A DNA stretch of 64,000 bases from Quercus robur (Eukaryota; Streptophyta; Magnoliopsida; Fagales; Fagaceae). Positions 44,120-55,336 of this stretch are shown one piece after another. How positions within the stretch are numbered: position 1 is the stretch's first letter; the number at the start of each line of letters is the position of its first letter. Both the position numbers and the translations under genes were made by a program. The notes below the pieces were generated by a model, which searched no databases, was not told the origin of the DNA, and saw nothing but the letters and a program-made list of their open reading frames with translations. The stretch lies in the NCBI RefSeq assembly GCF_932294415.1, contig NC_065535.1, positions 8,531,001 to 8,595,000 on the forward strand, read 5' to 3'.

Positions 44120-44472
44120 GCTAGGAGCGTTGGGATAACATCTTAGTCAAAGGAGATGCTAAGAAATGTTTTGATCCCTTGACCTCTGATGATGAAGCAT
44201 CCAAATGGTCTATTAGTTGTAAGTTAGTAGTATCTTAAGTCTTATATCTTCTTTTCCTGGCTGTCTTTTTCGTTGGGTCAAGACTCAAGAGGGAGTGCAA
44301 TTCAGCTGCACATGTTGCTGCAAAATTCACTCTCCGCAATAGAGATCCTTTATGCTGTAATAAGGACAATCTCTCTGGAGTCATAGACTCTGCTTGTAAG
44401 GGGGATTGTTCATCTGTTCTGATTTGATAGATATATTGCAGATTATCACCCAAAAAAAAAAAAAAAAAAAAA
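44120..44472 (+). pseudogene. 5'-truncated LINE: end of the RNase H domain plus poly(A)
   Basis: Relics read VKGDAKKCFDPLTSDD, then, in another frame, RECNSAAHVAAKFTLRNRD and DNLSGVIDSACKGD with a stop at 44425-44427, followed by a short 3' part and an A run at 44452-44472. The phrases match the end of the plant LINE RNase H-like domain. It is a different family from the LINE at 36198-42050. The 5' boundary is not clear; LINE-like sequence may begin near 43890. I could not define a target-site duplication. Confidence 0.68.
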
Positions 44473-44739
44473 GAGTCAAGTAATGGTTGAAGGCTTCCTT
44501 TTGACAATTCAATTTCCTATTTGAGTTTTATTATCGGGTGAAAATGGCAAATACCACCATTTTCAGAAATTTGTAGCAAAAAGACATTGTTTCGGAACTA
44601 AATGGAAATCTACCACTTTTTATGTACTCGAGCTCACTAAACTCGAGTTTAGTAAACTTGAGTTCCTAGTTTCATTCCACTATGGCACTACTGACCTAGA
44701 ATTTGTGCAATAAAAAAAAATAATGTGGTACTTGAATGA

Positions 44740-46785
44740 ATAGTTTTTATGAGAAAATAATGAATAGTTTTAATTAATGCGGAAGACAGATTTTATGAAT
44801 GCAGTAAGCAGATTTGAATATAAAGTAAATATAATGTGCAGAGAGCAAATTATATTAATGTAGAAACAGATTTTATCAATGCAGAAAAATAAATTCGATT
44901 ATTGTGAAATTCAAACACGAAAAAGCATTCAAATTTGGCATTTAAATTTAGAAAACACGATTTCACTAAGTGTTTTATGGGAAAGTAGTGAACAATTTTT
45001 TAAATAGTAAATAGAAAATAATTTATGCAGAAAAGAGAGTGAACAATTTTTTAAATAACGCTGAATAGAAAATAATTTTATGCAGAATACTATAAATAGT
45101 TCGTACAGAAAACAGTGAACAATTTTTATGAGAAAACAATGAACAGTTTTAGTTAATGCAGAAAACAAATTTTATGAATGCAATAAGCAGATTCGAATAT
45201 ATAGTAAACATGATGTGCGTACTCCCAGAGTATTCAATAATTTTTCGTGTATGTATGTATGTATAAATAATTTATCTTTTGCCTTTTTTCCACCTCTGCC
45301 CTTCTAATAAAATGGTTTCTTCAAACCAGACGCATTTGGAATTACGTTATGTATATAGCTAAAATAAATCACTAGAAAAATGTAGTGTTCTTTCCATATA
45401 TTAAAAAAGCCTATAAAAAAGTTATAGGTATATCACATATAAAATTATTATTTTGAAGACAACATTTAAATTAACAAAAATAAAAATGTACATTTTTTTT
45501 ATAAACAAAATAAACATAAACATAAACATATATAGAAACGTAAGAATAATTTTGTACTCATGAATATCTTTGTTTTGTAAAAATACAAACATTAGAAGAC
45601 ATGAAATTTATTCTACCAACATTTGAATATATATATATATATATATATATTTAAAATGATAGGCCTCTTTGGGATTCTATTTGAATATTTTATGACATCA
45701 AGATGTGAGAGGAAATAGTTGTTCCTATATTTGGCTATTTTGACCAGGGGCGGCTCTACCCTTTGTTCAGAGGTTCAAATGAACCACATGACTTCAAAAT
45801 ATATATATATATATATATATATTTATAATAATTATTTTTGTTAGTTTAATACTTTAATTTATTCTTAAAAATATTTTTGCACATCCTAACTTAAATCTTA
45901 TACACTCTTACTACAAGTATTTCCAACTCTAAGAGTATAAGTGTTTGTGATGTAAGTGTAACTCTTTACTATAAATTTATATTATATATGTGTGAGTGTA
46001 TCTAATATTAATTGTGTGCATTACTTTTTGTTATAATATTATTTGTGTGAATAATGTGTGTGTGGATATTTGTGTGTAAAGTATAAATATAATATAATAT
46101 AATATAATTTAATAATTAGGAAATAGAGAGGGTTTATTACATGTGTGTGTATTGTTATCATGTTATAATAACTTTTTGTTATAAAGTCATAAAAATTCAA
46201 GAAGAAAAATTGTAAAGTTAGTGATTGTTCAAGAATTTAATTGGTTACACGTAATGTATTATTTTATGGATGAATAAGTGTGGTTGTGTGCGTCAATAAT
46301 TAATACAGAGCCAATGAGTTAAGTTTATTCATTTAGTTTAAAATATTTTTATAAAAACAGTGACAAATTAATGCTAAATAGAAAATAATTTTATGTAGAA
46401 TGCTAGAAATAGTTTATACATAAAACAATGAACAATTTTTATGAGAAAACAATGAATAGTTTTAATTAATGTAGAAAATAGATTTATGAATGCAGTAAGC
46501 AGATTTGAATATACAGTAAACATGATGTGCAAAGAGCAAATTTTATTAATGTAGAAACAGATTTTATCAATGTAGAAAAACAGATTTGATTATTGTGAAA
46601 TTTAAACATGAATAAGCATACAGATTTGGTTTTTAAATTTAGAGAACACAATTGCAGGAGGTGTTTTATAAGAAAACAGTGAACAATTTTTTAAATAGTG
46701 AATAAAAAATAATTTATGCAGAAAAGAGAGTGAACAATTTTTTAAATAATGCTGAACAGAAAATAATTTTATGCTACTTACTTTT
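44740..46785. repeat. ~310-bp internal repeats in the 44536-47259 MULE
   Basis: A unit containing AACAATTTTTATGAGAAAA, GCAGTAAGCAGATTTGAATA and GTAGAAACAGATTTTATCAA, then GTGAACAATTTTTTAAATA, occurs at about 44740-45065, partly at 45066-45230 and again at 46380-46785. Between the second and third lies A/T-rich DNA (45230-46375) with TA microsatellites at 45631 and 45801, and the phrase GGGGCGGCTCTACCC at 45749. That phrase may be one end of another element, but no partner end was found. Confidence 0.75.
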
Positions 46786-46826
46786 ATGTTTATGTTTATT
46801 TGTCGATTATCCAAAAAAAAAAAATT

Positions 46827-47175
46827 ATAAGGAACTCGAGTTTACCAAGCTCGAGTTCCATATTACTTATTTTTATGTTTATGTTTATTTGTTGATTATC
46901 CAAAAAAAAAAAATGTAAGGAACTCGAGCTTGGTGAGCTCAAGTACCTTAGAAAAACAATACCGAGCATTTTATTTACAAAGAACTCAAGCTTGGTATGC
47001 TCGAATTCCATATTACAAGGAACTCAAGTTTACCAAGCTCGAGTACCTATTTTTTTTTATTTTTTATTGCACAAATTCCAGGTCAGCAGCGCCACGGTAG
47101 AATGAAACTAGGAACTCGAGTTTACTAAACTCGAGTACTGTTTAGAACTTGAGTTTAGTGAGCTCAGGTACATAA
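46827..47175. repeat. Cluster of imperfect CTCGAG-centred palindromes
   Basis: Units such as GGAACTCGAGTTTACCAAGC followed by TCGAGTTCC (46829-46859), GGAACTCGAGCTTGGTGAGC followed by TCAAGTACC (46919-46948), AACTCAAGCTTGGTATGC with TCGAATTCC (46982-47009), GGAACTCAAGTTTACCAAGC with TCGAGTACC (47019-47048) and similar ones to 47175 recur. A matching pair lies in the left terminus at 44627-44672. Each could fold into a ~12-bp stem. Confidence 0.85.
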
Positions 47176-47268
47176 AAAGTGGTAGATTCCCATTTAGTTC
47201 CGAAACAGTGTTTTTTTGCTACAAATTTCTGAAAATTGTGATATTTGACCATTTTCACCTTTATTATT

Positions 47269-47972
47269 AGATGCAGTACTGTTTACATGGTTCCATGAAC
47301 AGTACTCAAATACCAATGTTTGATGTTTTTCTCTCAGGTTCATCAAAAAAAAAAAAAAAAAAATTCTCTCAAAGAGCTTATCTAGTTTTTAATACTAGTT
47401 TGATATGAATCAAATGCTAAAATTTAAATAAAATAAATGGATTAATTTTTTTTTTCTAAAACTTATAGCAAAAAAGGTAAAGTAAAACCCATAATAAATA
47501 AAAAAGACCGAAAGTTTTGAGCAAAAATCATGACTCACAAATAATTAATTAGACATAAATATTTTACCAAAAACATAAAAGTGGGACCCCTTGTAAAAAA
47601 AAAAAAAGTGGGACCCACAATCAGTATTGGCTTAACAATTACCACTTTAATAGGTACCACCGAACCACTAGACAGCTACAAAGCAAAAGTCACTTTTAGA
47701 TTCTCAAAATTTACTTAACATCCTTATTTATTTTATCATCTCATTTTATAACTCACCTAATATCTTAATTTTTATTTTTACATATAATTAATTAAAATAA
47801 TATAAACTAAACCAATAAATAATATAAAAAATTTAGTTTCTCTCCCTTTTTTCCATCTCAATACCTTTTTGGTTTCTCTTTTCCTCATTAAAATAATTTT
47901 TTTTTTACCTCCTTGTGAATAGTTGGTTCTCATGTACAAGAACCATCTATTCATAGTTGGTAAAAAAATGTA
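47269..47972. other. A/T-rich spacer with a small inverted repeat
   Basis: AGTACTGTT at 47276 and AACAGTACT at 47307 form a short inverted repeat around CATGGTTCCATG. The phrase GTGGGACC is repeated around an A run at 47582-47617. No gene is seen. Confidence 0.5.
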
Positions 47973-48314
47973 GGGTAAATTTCACAAACTGAGGTTTGTA
48001 ATAATATCAACTAGATCCAAAACATTTTAAAACCCACAAATTTGGTCCTCAAAAGACAATTTTTCCCCTAACAAAACAAACACCGTTTCTCTTCTTTCAT
48101 TCTCTCTTCTCCGAGTTTTCTATCAGAACTCTCTTTCTCATTGAACATCAGTCATAGCAAAACCCATGATCTTGGTCATTCAGCAACACCACCATGTAAG
48201 GGTCATCCCAATTCCCATCGCAACATTGACGTCATCAGCACCGTCAAAGGACTCTCATCACTCTCTCAAATCGGAACCCACGCGATGGTGGTGCTTCGAT
48301 CTAGATCTCGCCTT

Positions 48315-48662
48315 TGTAATGAAGCTCAAGTGGTTTGTCTCCACTCTCCACTAATAGAGTATTAGTTAGTAGTGGGGTTAATTGTACAGCTGGACTATTG
48401 GGGAATTAGTTACTAAATCTGGCTCCCTATTGGCAGTTGTAAAGGTGAGCCTAGCTTAAATACTTGTGATTGACCTTTTAGAGAAAAAGCAGAAATAAGA
48501 CTACAATTTGTTTCCTCTTCTTCTCCATGTTCCTTCTCTACGTTCTTGGAGGGTGACTCCCTCGAACCAGTCAGCATTCTTTTTCACTTTCTCCATTATT
48601 TCCCTTTCAATTTCTGTTCTACTGCAATATTTTACTGCACTATTACCAGAAGGTCCACTACA
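48315..48662 (+). repeat. 5' LTR of the chromovirus
   Basis: It starts TGTAATGAAGCTCAAGTGG and ends GAAGGTCCACTACA (348 bp). CTTAAATACTTG at 48455 is the only TATA-like site I see. Confidence 0.93.
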
Positions 48663-48664
48663 AT

Positions 48665-48676
48665 TGGTATAAGAGC
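48665..48676 (+). other. Primer binding site, initiator tRNA-Met type
   Basis: TGGTATAAGAGC lies two bases after the 5' LTR. It differs at one base from TGGTATCAGAGC, the complement of the plant initiator tRNA-Met 3' end used by many chromoviruses and copia elements. Confidence 0.85.
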
Positions 48677-48691
48677 AGTTTCGATCTTACA

Positions 48692-50910
48692 ATGGCTGAT
48701 GGTCCTAATACAAGGTATTCCCAACTTTCGGATACAATTACTGGGGTTAAGCTACAGCAAGATCAACACCAAAAATCCATGGAGATCATTACACAGCAGC
48801 TGGCCCAATTGTCTGAAGCTGTCAAGGAAATTCGAGCAGTTTTGCCCACTAGGCCTCTCGACAACAATAACAGAGTCGAATCTTCTATATCTAATGGAGG
48901 TAAGATTCCAATCCCTAAGCAAGTAACATTAGAATTTCCTAAATTTGATGGAGAAGATCCCACTGGATGGATTTATAAGGCGAATCAGTACTTTAAGTAC
49001 TATGAGATCCCTAATCATGAGAGAATTCTCATGGCTTCCTATTATATGGAAGGCCCAGCCTTAGTTTGGTTTCAAGATGTTGAGCATGATTTTGATGGAT
49101 GGGAATCTTTTCTAAAATTACTCCATACTAGATTTGATCCAAGTGCATATGATGATCCAATGGAATGCCTTACCAAACTTAAACAAACTTCCACTGTGTT
49201 GCAGTATAAGTCACAATTTAAGGTCATTTCTAATAGAATTAAAGGGTTATCTGAACCACATAAATTGAGTTGCTTCTTAAGTGGGTTGAGGGATGAGATT
49301 AGATTAGCTATTAGGATGCTAAATCCCACATCCTTGCATCAAGCTTTTGGGTTGGCTAAAATTCAAGAAGAATATTGGATTAGCACTAGAAGGGCTTCAT
49401 TTAAAACAAGCATGGAAGTGGGCTCTCAAGCTAAGTCTTCCATTCTTGGTCTACCTAAACCAGATCCCAAGGCTAGAGTAGCCATCCAGAAAATTAGCCC
49501 TACACAGATGGAAGAAAGAAGGAAAAAGGGGTTGTGTTATTACTCTGAAGAGAAATGGAATTCAAGCCATAGATGTAAAACTAGTCCAAAACTTTTTCTA
49601 ATGGAAACAGTTCCCAACGATGAGGTTCAGCTAGGGGTACCATTGGAGGAATTAGACACAACAGAAACAATAGGTGGGGGGAAGGAAGAAAATCCTGTTG
49701 CTTACCCTGAAATATCTTTATATGCCCTCTTAGGAAGCCCAAATCCGGGAACCATGAGATTAATAGGGTTCATAAAGGGAGTAAGGGTGACAATTCTTCT
49801 TGATACTGGTAGTAATCACAATTTTATTGATCCAACTATTGTGTCCAAGGCTACTTTAACGAAGCAATCATCGGTTTTGGAAGTTAAGATTGTAGATGGG
49901 TCCGTGATAAGAAGTGAGGGAATCTGTCATGGGGTAATGATAAAAATGCAAGGGCATGTGTTCCAAGTTGATTTGTATTCTCTAGCTATGGATGGTTATG
50001 ATGTGGTATTAGGAATACATTGGCTTAGAACTTTGGGCTTGATTCAATGGGATTTCCAGAACCTTATTATGAGATTTCTATATGAAGGGCAACAGATTCT
50101 ACTAAGAGGGGTGCAATCAAAAGGGCCTAGCTTCCAAGAAGGGGATGAATTCTTCAAGAACTCTCCTAAGAAAGGTCTGGTACTCCAAGTCATGATGCTG
50201 GATTCACCTCAAGATCAACCTCAAACCAATTCAGCCCTGAAAGAGTTGTTGCAACAATTTAACTCTGTGTTTAACACTCCAAAAGAATTACCACCAAGCA
50301 GGGGGCATGAGCACCAAATAGTGCTCAAAGAGGGCACTCAACCTATCAATGTTAGATCTTATAGATATCCTTTTTATCAGAAGAATGAAATAGAGAAAAT
50401 TGTGAAAGACTTGCTGGAGACAAGGGCAATAAGGCCTAGTAAGAGTCCATTTTCTTCACCTGTGCTCTTGGTCAGAAAGGCAGATGGTTCCTGGAGGATG
50501 TGCATCGATTACAAAGCTCTCAACAAGGAAACAGTGAAAGATAAGTTTCCTATTCCTGTTGTAGATGAACTTTTAGATGAGCTATGTGGTGCTAAAAAAT
50601 TTTCTAAGTTAGATTTAAGGCCTGGCTATCATCAAATTAGAATGAAAGAATCAGATATTCATAAGACAACATTTAGAACACATGAGGGTCATTATGAATT
50701 CTTAGTAATGCCCTTTGGACTTACCAATGCCCCATCCACCTTTCAAAGCTTAATGAATGCAGTTTTTAAACCATTTTTAAGAAAATTTGTCTTGGTATTT
50801 TTTGACGATATCTTGGTTTATAGTACTTGTTTAGAAGCCCATCTACTGCATCTTCAACAGGTACTAGAAGTTTTGCAACAGAATCAACTCTATGCAAATC
50901 CAAATGTCAC
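48692..50910 (+). pseudogene. Chromovirus gag, protease and reverse transcriptase
   Basis: The frame starts at ATG 48692, 16 bases after the primer site. The gag domain covers residues ~75-235 (FPKFDGEDPTGWIYKANQY, MEGPALVWFQDVEHDFDGW). The zinc knuckle near residue 282 is degenerate: CYYSEEKWNSSHRCK lacks the second Cys and the Gly. The protease motif LLDTGSNHNFID is at ~369-380 with its Asp present. RT follows at ~555-730: SPFSSPVLLVRKADGSWRMC, IDYKALNKETVKDKFPIP, LDLRPGYHQIRM, MPFGLTNAPSTFQ and the catalytic FFDDILVYS. At about residue 735 (near 50900) the frame is lost by a small deletion and the reading continues one frame over. This is the best-preserved polymerase in the window. Confidence 0.92.
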
Positions 50911-51604
50911 TTTGGCTGTGAGGAAGTTGAATATTTGGGGCATATTATTTCTGGAGAAGGGGTACGAACTGATTCAAAGAAGACTGAAGCTATGCTCAAT
51001 TGGCCTGCCCCTACTTCACTCAAGTCTTTGAGGGGTTTTCTTGGCTTGACAGGATATTATAGAAAGTTTATTAAGGGTTATGGCCAAGTAGCTAGCCCTT
51101 TGACTGACCTCTTAGGAAAGAATGCTCTTCATTGGGATGCCGCTACTCAATACTCCTTTGATCAACTTAAGGCAGCGGTGGCTAGTCCCCCAGTTCTAGC
51201 CTTTATAGAATGTGATGCTAGTGGTCATGGTTTGGGAGCTGTCTTAATGCAAGAAGGTAGACCCATAGCTTATCATAGTCAAGCTCTGAAAGGCAAGAAT
51301 ATTCATTTATCTACCTATGAAAAAGAGCTTCTAGCTCTAGTAATGGAGGCCTTACTTATTGGGCAAACCCTTCCTTATTAAAACTGATCAACAGTCCTTG
51401 AAGTTCTTATTAGATCAGAAAGTTGGCACTCCAGCTCAACAGAAATGGATAGCTAAGCTAATGGGATACATCTTCCAAGTTGAGTATAAAAAGGGGAGGG
51501 ATAATCAAGTAACTGATGCTTTATCTAGAAAAGAAGATCCACCTCAAACAGCCATGTTTTTACTTTCCTTTCCACAATTGTCCTGGTTAGATGAATTACA
51601 GTAG
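50911..51604 (+). pseudogene. Chromovirus RNase H region
   Basis: After the shift the protein continues [20 protein letters not shown], then the connection domain ([19 protein letters not shown]) and RNase H ([46 protein letters not shown]). Near 51340 a deletion removes several residues and returns the frame to that of gag ([32 protein letters not shown]). A TAG at 51602-51604 follows LDELQ. The catalytic Asp, Glu and Asp positions are recognisable. Confidence 0.87.
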
Positions 51605-53017
51605 TCCTATGCTACTGATCCAGATCTCAACAAGATCATTCAAGGCATCCAAAATGGAAATTCTAGTTTCCAAGCTTATTCCTACAATGGCAATGTCTTA
51701 GTGTATAAGGACAGAGTGGTTCTAGGACAAAATTCTCCTTTAAAGTCCAGGGTATTGCATTATATTCATGATAGCCCCTCTGCGGGTCATTTAGGCTTTG
51801 AGAAAACCTATCAAAGAGCTAAGAGAGAGTTCTTTTGGAAGGGAATGAAAAAAGACATTAAGAAGCATGTGAAGGAATGTGACACATGTCAGAGACAAAA
51901 GGTAGAGAACTTGGCTCCCATGGGACTCTTGCAATCACTGCCTATTCCTGAGCAACCTTGGGCAGACATTTCTATGGATTTGATTGAAGGATTGCCAAAG
52001 TCTCATCACTTTGATGTCATTTTTGTTGTGGTGGATAGACTTACTAAATATGCTCATTTCATTCCCCTTTCTCACCCCTATACTGTTGCCAAAGTAGCTT
52101 CCTTATTTTTGCAACATGTCATCAAACTCCATGGCATACCCAAATCAATTGTCAGTGATAGGGATCCCACATTCACTAGCCATTTTTGGGCTGAACTCTT
52201 CAAGTTACAAGGTACTGCCTTGGCCTTGTCCTTAGCTTATCACCCACGAACTGATGGACAAAGTGAGGTGGTCAATAAAGGCCTAGAACACTATCTTAGA
52301 TGTTATGCAGGGGAACAACCCAAACAGTGGTCCTTTTGGTTGGCTTTGGCTGAGTTTTGGTATAATAATAATTTCCACACTTCTACCAAAACCAGCCCTT
52401 TTGAAGCTTTTTATGGCTATTCTCCTCCAACATTACTACAGTATATACCTAGTACCTCAAGGCTAGAAGCAGTTGATGTCCACCTAAAGTCCAGAACAGC
52501 AGCATTGGCTTTACTTAAACACAACCTAGTTACAGCTCAAGAGAGAATCAAATCTCAAGCTAACAAGCATAGAATTGATAGAGAGTTCCAAGTGGGAGAT
52601 TGGGTATTCTTATGACTCCTCCCGTATCGACAGAAATCCTTGGCTACTAGGACTAATCTCAAGCTTTCTCCAAGATTCTATGGGCCATTCCAGATTCTCC
52701 AAAGGATTGGCCAGGTTGCTTATAAGTTGAATTTGCCCTCTAGTTCAAGACTTCATCCTGTTTTCCATGTTTCTTGTTTGAAACCTAAGTTGGGAGCTCA
52801 AGTTAAACCTATACCAACACTACCTCCAGTGGATGCTGAGGGTGTTCTTTGCCCTGAACCAGAAGCTATTCTCTAGAGAAGAATGAAGAAAATTCACAAT
52901 CGAGTTGTCACTGAGGTCTTGGTTCACTGGCAAGACACTCCTATTAAAGATGCAACTTAGGAGCTTTTGCATAATCTCCAGCAGCAATATCCCCACCTTG
53001 TGGGCAAGGTGCTTTAA
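51605..53017 (+). pseudogene. Chromovirus integrase and chromodomain-like tail
   Basis: The integrase zinc region has HDSPSAGHLG (two His) and CDTCQRQK. The catalytic triad is D in ISMDLIEG, D in VSDRDPTFTSHFW and E in TDGQSEVVN, with D-D spacing 60 and D-E spacing 36. The frame then meets TGA at 52613-52615 just after GDWVFL. It continues with the GPY/F motif ([29 protein letters not shown]) to TAG at 52874-52876. After that the frame reads VTEVLVHWQDTPIKDAT, a chromodomain-like stretch, to TAG at 52958-52960, and ends LVGKVL with TAA at 53015-53017. All four changes are single stop codons in one open frame. Confidence 0.9.
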
Positions 53018-53026
53018 GAGGAGGGG
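53016..53026 (+). other. Polypurine tract of the chromovirus
   Basis: AAGAGGAGGGG is followed by TAT and the LTR start TGTAATG. It overlaps the final TAA (53015-53017) of the polyprotein frame. Confidence 0.8.
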
Positions 53027-53029
53027 TAT

Positions 53030-53381
53030 TGTAATGAAGCTCAAGTGGTTTGTCTCCACTCTCCACTAATAGAGTATTAGTTAGTTAGTAGTGGGGTTAA
53101 TTGTACAGCTGGACTATTGGGGAATTAATTACTAAATCTGGCTCCCTATTGGCAGTTGTAAAGGTGAGCCTAGCTTAAATACTTGTAATTGACCTTTTAG
53201 AGAAAAAGCAGAAATAAGACTACAATTTGTTTCCTTTTCTTCTCCATGTTCCTTCTCTACGTTCTTGGAGGGTGACTCCCTCGAACCAGTCAACATTCTT
53301 CTTCACTTTCTCCATTATTTCCCTTTCAATTTCTGTTCTACTGCAATATTTTACTGCACTATTACCAGAAGGTCCACTGCA
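53030..53381 (+). repeat. 3' LTR of the chromovirus
   Basis: It is 352 bp and collinear with the 5' LTR. A TTAG unit is doubled at about 53080, which accounts for the 4-bp length difference. Confidence 0.93.
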
Positions 53382-53769
53382 GCCTTCAACAGACTCCCTC
53401 ATCCTCTTTGCGATGACGTGGTGGATTGTGGCCTGACCTTTAGATTTCAAATTTGGGTAGTGCTTCTTATAATATGGTATGTTTTTTGGTTTCTCATATG
53501 AGGTGTACAATTTGGGTTGTGTTGATTTTTTGTGTTGTTTGGCTGGAATTTTTGTTGGTTTTTTTGCAGCGATGTGGGTATGAAGTTATGAACTACAGCA
53601 ATGTGAGTCTGAGAGCTTAATGCGATACCACTTCGTCTCTAGAACACCACGTGATTTGGCCGGATTATAACCACAGAAAATGATCTTAAATTCATCATTT
53701 TCCCGCTTTTGACATCATCGATGAACTAGCTCCAGTCTCCTTCATATCCATAGTTGCTAATTTCTTTTT

Positions 53770-54385
53770 GGCGTAAATGCACTTTTAGTTCCTACATTTT
53801 GACATTTTTCCATTTTAGTCCTTACATTTTATTTTTACCACTTTTAGTACCTAAACCAATTAATGCGGGACATTTAAGTTCTTGAAGCACCATTCCGTCA
53901 CCAAACTAACGGGAAAGCTGACGTGGCTGACAGATCAATTAAAAAAACCATTATTTTACATGACACATCAGCATTTAAAATTAAAAAAAAAAAAACCCAC
54001 GTCAGAAAATTTATATAAAAAAGAAATTAAATTTTAAAAAAAACCTTAAATCTAATTTAATTAAAAAAAATTATTACTTATCATTATTAATTTTCATAAG
54101 ACTATTACAACTGGTTCTTCTTGTTCTTCCCAATTAAACCCAGCAACGAAGAACTCAAACCCAGTAACCAATAACTCAAACCTAGATTAAAAAAAGAAAA
54201 AAAAAAGAAACGGAGATCAAACACAAACATAGACCCAGATCACAAATAGAGATCAAACACAGACCCAGATCACAACACAAACGAAAAAGGGAAGAAAAAG
54301 AAATAGAGATTAAACACAAACACAGACCCAGATCACCAATAGAGATCAAACACAAACAAAACCCAGATCACAACAACACAAGCGG

Positions 54386-54429
<44 letters not shown>

Positions 54430-55336
54430 GGAGATCAAACACAAACACAGACCCAGATCACAAATAGAGATCAAACACTAACGAAACCTAGATCACAACC
54501 CAAACCAAAATCATTAGCAAACCCAACCATCGATCCAAAAACAAGCCACAAAAAACAAGACACCACTCCCACCGAATCTTAAATGTCATTTCCCATTTTC
54601 CATAATCACCGGAAAAGGTGACCTCATCATTGAGATTAGAGAGAGTTTGGGTCAGATCAAAGTTTGGCAGATCGACAAATGAATGAGTTCGACGGCGGTG
54701 ACCTCATCACTGAGATTTGAGAGAGTTTGGGTCAGATTGGAGTTTGGCAGATTGGCGAGATGAGATTTTGAGAGAGTTTGGGTCTGAGAGATATTTCGTC
54801 GAGGGTGAAGAGAGAAAGAGAGAATTAGAGATAGAGACGGTAGCGACTTCGTCGAGGTTGTAGATGTCAATGATGTTAGGGATGGATCGACATGCTGTTT
54901 TGAAGAAATCGATAGCGAGCTTCCTCCAAACTCACTAAGTTCGGTGGTACTTTCACGGCCCGCTGTGTAAACGACATTTTTTCTTGCTCTGAGTCAACTC
55001 GTTCGAGCTCACACAACAACGAATTAGAGATAGAGAGAGTTTAGAGTTTGGGTCTGATCGCTGATGAGGTTAAAAGAAAAAGAAAAAGAATCAAGGTTAA
55101 CGAAAAAGAAAAGAATTAAAAGGATAATTTTTTATTTCTGTTTTTTTTTAAATAATGATTTTTTTAGTTGATTCGTCAGCCACGTCAGCTTTCCCATTAG
55201 TTTGGTGACAGAATGGTGCTTTAAGGACTTAAATGTCCCGCGTTAATTGGTTTAGAGACTAAAAGTGGTAAAAATAAAATGTAAGGACTAAAATGGAAAA
55301 AAGTCAAAATGTAGGGACTAAAAGTGCATTTTCACC
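53770..55336. mobile_element. Nested non-autonomous MULE
   Basis: It starts GGCGTAAATGCACTTTTAG and ends AAAAGTGCATTTTCACC. TTTCTTTTT flanks both sides (53761-53769, 55337-55345), a perfect 9-bp duplication, although in T-rich DNA. Inverted termini are about 230 bp (53770-~54000, ~55110-55336). The interior (54100-55000) has repeats of GAGATCAAACACAAACACAG and ACCCAGATCACAA, an A run of about 40 (54389-54428), and a G/A-rich part (54610-54830) with GAGAGAGTTTGGGTC repeated. There is no transposase. Confidence 0.9.
54212..54500. repeat. Direct repeats and poly(A) inside the nested MULE
   Basis: The phrase (A/G)GAGATCAAACACAAACA, followed by ACCCAGATCACAA, occurs at least six times with small changes at 54212, 54246, 54305, 54342, 54431 and 54466. 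The A run between the fourth and fifth is about 40 bases. No protein reading is apparent. Confidence 0.75.

Larger units (their letters stand above)
44536..47259. mobile_element. MULE with CTCGAG palindromes in its termini
   Basis: The ends are GGGTGAAAATGGCAAATA and, inverted, GGTGAAAATGGTCAAATATC. Flanks are TTTATTATC (44527-44535) and TTTATTATT (47260-47268), a 9-bp duplication with one mismatch. Inverted termini extend about 190 bp (to ~44720 and from ~47065) and share TGTAGCAAAAA, GGTAGATTCCCATTTAG-type and 'gcacaaattc' blocks. The interior is very A/T-rich, without transposase. Confidence 0.87.
48315..53381 (+). mobile_element. Chromovirus-type Ty3/gypsy retrotransposon, full length, decayed
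   Basis: LTRs at 48315-48662 and 53030-53381 have TG...CA ends, and GCCTT lies on both sides (48310-48314, 53382-53386). The primer site is of the initiator tRNA-Met type and a polypurine tract precedes the 3' LTR. One long polyprotein frame (48692-53017, about 1,440 codons) held gag, protease, RT, RNase H, integrase and a C-terminal chromodomain-like part, the chromovirus order. By eye LTRs differ at six sites (all transitions) plus a 4-bp TTAG gain in the 3' LTR, so it is the youngest of the three LTR elements here. Confidence 0.95.

Noticed and set aside
45749-45765. GGGGCGGCTCTACCC as a hAT terminus
   Set aside because: No matching inverted end or 8-bp duplication found nearby.
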